From NCBI RefSeq assembly GCF_026625565.1, contig NZ_CP112998.1, positions 126,501 through 190,500 on the forward strand: 64,000 nucleotides of DNA. The letters run 5' to 3'. Of the stretch, positions 62,292 to 64,000 are shown in pieces. Within the stretch, counting starts at the first letter, position 1. Every line of letters starts with the position of its first letter. This DNA is from Dyadobacter pollutisoli. Lineage in GTDB: Bacteria; Bacteroidota; Bacteroidia; Cytophagales; Spirosomataceae. A program made the translations under genes and the position numbers. The notes under the pieces were generated by a model, which was not told the origin of the DNA, made no database searches, and saw only the letters and a program-made list of their open reading frames with translations.

Positions 62292-63368
62292 TTAGTCTTC
62301 CAAAATCTTGAACTCAACTCTGCGGTTCGCATTACATTTTGGTTTACAAATCGGCTTTGAATCGCCATAACCGATTGCGACTATTCTAAGAGCGTTGACG
62401 CCTTTACCGACCAAATACGATTTGACGGCTTGCGCCCGATCCTTCGAAAGGTTCAAATTCATGACGTGACTTCCAATTCGATCAGTGTGCCCTTCAAGGC
62501 GTATTCTCAGTGATGGGTTTATTGTCATCTGACTGACAACCTCGTCCAATTGCCCAAACGATTCCGGTTGTAATTCAGATTTTTGTTCCCTAAAGATCAC
62601 ATGGTTTAACACGACATTTTTACCCGCTTCCGGGATAATGAATGTAGGCGTCCGGTTTGAATTACCAGTGGTGGGCTGTGCCGTAAGCGATGGTTTCTCT
62701 CGGCTCAGATTTTCCTTTGTTGGCTCATGATGTGATGGTTGTACAATTGGGCGACGTTTGTATTCCTTCTCTTTTCCTTCTAGTTGGGCAACATAGTCAC
62801 TATTCCACTTTAAAGTTTTGTCTAGCTCACTTTCTATGACCCTCACTTCCTCTGTCATTTGAGCGATAGTAAGGTCCTGTTTAGGTATGACCTCATCAGT
62901 GTGTCTAGATTCGGCGTTTGTAACATCAGTTGTAGATTCTCCCAGACGTGTTAAAATTAGTATGCTGTCTCGGCAGTTATAACTTTTCAACACTGCATAT
63001 AGTTGACCGCCTTCGATGACTTTTAAAATCCCGTGATAGCCCATACACCAATAATAGCCGCTGGTGCCGGGACGCCGTCCATCGATAATGTTCCAGGTGG
63101 TAAGATTTAGTCCGTCGCCAGTAACTGTTCCATCTAACACCGCTTCCATAAAAATCTCTCCTCTGTAAGCCTTAAAAGTCCCAATAACCTGATTATCTGT
63201 CTGATGGAATACAACATACGTTTGCCATTCTTTTGAGTATGGATCGCTAGGGCGTAATAATTTACCAGTCCATACCCCTTCGAGCATCAGTAGTGCTGCT
63301 TTTTGGCAATAGGCGTCGTTTTTTAAACAAATTATTATTGTGAAAATTATCAGAGATTGGTATTTCAT
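62292..63368 (-). CDS. OmpA-family protein with N-terminal beta domain
   Basis: 358 residues from the ATG at 63368 (MKYQSLIIFTIIICLKNDAYCQ). Domain order: signal peptide, lipocalin-like beta domain (about 25-135, 'LEGVWTGKLLRPSDPYSKEWQTYVVFHQTDNQVIGTFKAYRG'), a coiled-coil or linker (about 155-225), then an OmpA C-terminal peptidoglycan-binding domain ('IRLEGHTDRIGSHVMNLNLSKDRAQAVKSYLVGKGVNALRI', 'NRRVEFKIL'). It probably tethers the envelope to peptidoglycan. Single gene between elements P and Q. Confidence 0.92.
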   Translation of the reverse strand: MKYQSLIIFTIIICLKNDAYCQKAALLMLEGVWTGKLLRPSDPYSKEWQTYVVFHQTDNQVIGTFKAYRGEIFMEAVLDGTVTGDGLNLTTWNIIDGRRPGTSGYYWCMGYHGILKVIEGGQLYAVLKSYNCRDSILILTRLGESTTDVTNAESRHTDEVIPKQDLTIAQMTEEVRVIESELDKTLKWNSDYVAQLEGKEKEYKRRPIVQPSHHEPTKENLSREKPSLTAQPTTGNSNRTPTFIIPEAGKNVVLNHVIFREQKSELQPESFGQLDEVVSQMTINPSLRIRLEGHTDRIGSHVMNLNLSKDRAQAVKSYLVGKGVNALRIVAIGYGDSKPICKPKCNANRRVEFKILED

Positions 63369-63586
63369 CATGTCTTTTTCAGGCAACGCTTTGAAAAATT
63401 GCTTCTAATTCTTTTGGTTTTTGCAGCAGAGCAGGTGTGGCTAATTGTAATGTATTACGCTGGCCAAAGTTAATGTGTGGACGAGAGCGTTATTTCTTAT
63501 GATCGTTGCGTCGGAAATGTTGAAAGTAGATGTGCGTTTTTATGGAGCATTGCCTATAAATACATTCAGAATTTACACTTGGGAAC

Positions 63587-63613
63587 GTCTCACGTTGGAG
63601 GATTTCATGAGAC
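63587..63613 (+). repeat. Array element Q, compact site
   Basis: GTCTCACGTTG, GAGG, ATTTCATGAGAC. The left end of the full element was not identified. In the gap between the OmpA gene and the partial lipoprotein gene. Confidence 0.7.
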
Positions 63614-63846
63614 TAACTAATCCGAATTTCGGATGACCTGTTTTTTAAACGACAAAATACAGAACAAAAGTCTACCGGGGCTTTTGGGAAACTTCTTCGG
63701 AACGTGCAAGGAGAGCGCACTGTTTCAATTTTGTCCGCATTCGCACCTATGCCAGATGAAGCTTTTTACAGGGAACTAGGGTTTATAGCCTTGTTATACT
63801 ATAAAAAACGATGTAACTTTTGGACTATTAAGTTAATCGAACATTC

Positions 63847-64000
63847 ATGAAAGTCTTTCTTTATTGCTTTTTTCTCATGGCTGTCTTGTCTTGTACGAGA
63901 TCGGGTGTTGATGCCGTTGAGCAGGACACTGTTTTAAATGAATATCCTGACTGGTATACCTTAAAATCGCCAGTAGATCACCAAATCGAGGGCGTTTGGG
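63847..64000 (+). CDS. Lipoprotein, 5' part only
   Basis: 51 codons before the window ends. 'MKVFLYCFFLMAVLSCTRSG' is a lipoprotein signal, followed by an acidic stretch 'VDAVEQDTVLNEYPDWYTLKSPVDHQIEGVWG'. The 'IEGVWG' resembles the 'LEGVWTG' opening of the beta domain in the OmpA protein at 62292 and of lipocalin-like domains generally. Cut by the window edge. First gene after element Q. Confidence 0.65.
   Translation, partial: MKVFLYCFFLMAVLSCTRSGVDAVEQDTVLNEYPDWYTLKSPVDHQIEGVW

Noticed and set aside
26938..63613. Canonical integron attC sites
   Set aside because: The ends contain AAC and GTT like attC, but the core sites do not fit RYYYAAC and GTTRRRY (the right end reads GTTTTGT), genes lie in both orientations, and no integrase gene is present. 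Kept as an unnamed element family.
1..64000. CRISPR arrays, rRNA and tRNA genes
   Set aside because: No regularly spaced short identical repeats and no recognisable rRNA or tRNA cloverleaf sequences were seen by eye; a tRNAscan/Infernal run would settle it.

Overview
The window looks like a chromosome segment from a Bacteroidota bacterium of the order Cytophagales (Dyadobacter/Spirosoma-like). The evidence is a T9SS type B sorting domain protein, a TonB receptor paired with a DUF4249 lipoprotein, LytS/LytTR two-component pairs, many SPII lipoproteins, -7 promoter elements resembling TAnnTTTG, and no Shine-Dalgarno bias. The taxon is inferred from gene content. No rRNA, tRNA or CRISPR array was seen.

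Left part (1-24.9 kb), ordinary chromosome. It starts with the end of a TPR protein on the minus strand. Next come a Crp/Fnr regulator, an NAD(P)-binding protein and a cupin. An operon of exported or cytosolic detoxification-type enzymes follows: alpha/beta hydrolase, double ABM monooxygenase, exported DJ-1 and aldo/keto reductase. On the minus strand lie a TlpA thioredoxin, an Old Yellow Enzyme, a 2TM protein, a flavodoxin-fold quinone reductase and a second Crp/Fnr regulator. Two promoters here share the operator TGACACATTTGTGTCA at the same distance from the same -7 element, which points to one electrophile/quinone-stress regulon. From 11.9 to 23.4 kb lie a LytS/LytTR pair, a DUF6515-TonB receptor-DUF4249 cluster and a DUF2147-TolC-adaptor-permease-ATPase efflux operon. 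All three units carry a tandem GTCC(C/T)NTTC-like direct repeat upstream, a candidate LytTR operator.

Middle (24.9-29.8 kb). A decayed stretch leads into a 5'-truncated IS1182-family element and then a complete 1920-bp copy. This is where the accessory region begins.

Right part (26.9-64 kb), the most unusual region. A dispersed element of about 87-90 bp recurs about 17 times, always in the same orientation, between genes and regardless of gene strand. Its left end is like GTCTCA-N3-AACGTCC and its right end like GAGCGTTTTGTGAGAT. Many copies end in a compact site of about 27 bp with GTCTCAC/GTGAGAC arms around a 4-bp centre, GAGC or GAGG. From 55 to 64 kb nearly every interval holds one gene plus one element, so the region reads like a gene-cassette array. 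Both complete IS1182 copies, and the surviving end of the truncated copy, lie exactly at the GAGC/GAGG centre. The cargo is mostly exported: alpha/beta hydrolases, penicillin-binding-type serine hydrolases, an S41 protease, an Ntn amidase, OmpA, lipoproteins and a T9SS protein. It also includes AraC/HxlR regulators and an ABC-2/LytTR operon. No recombinase for the element is in the window.
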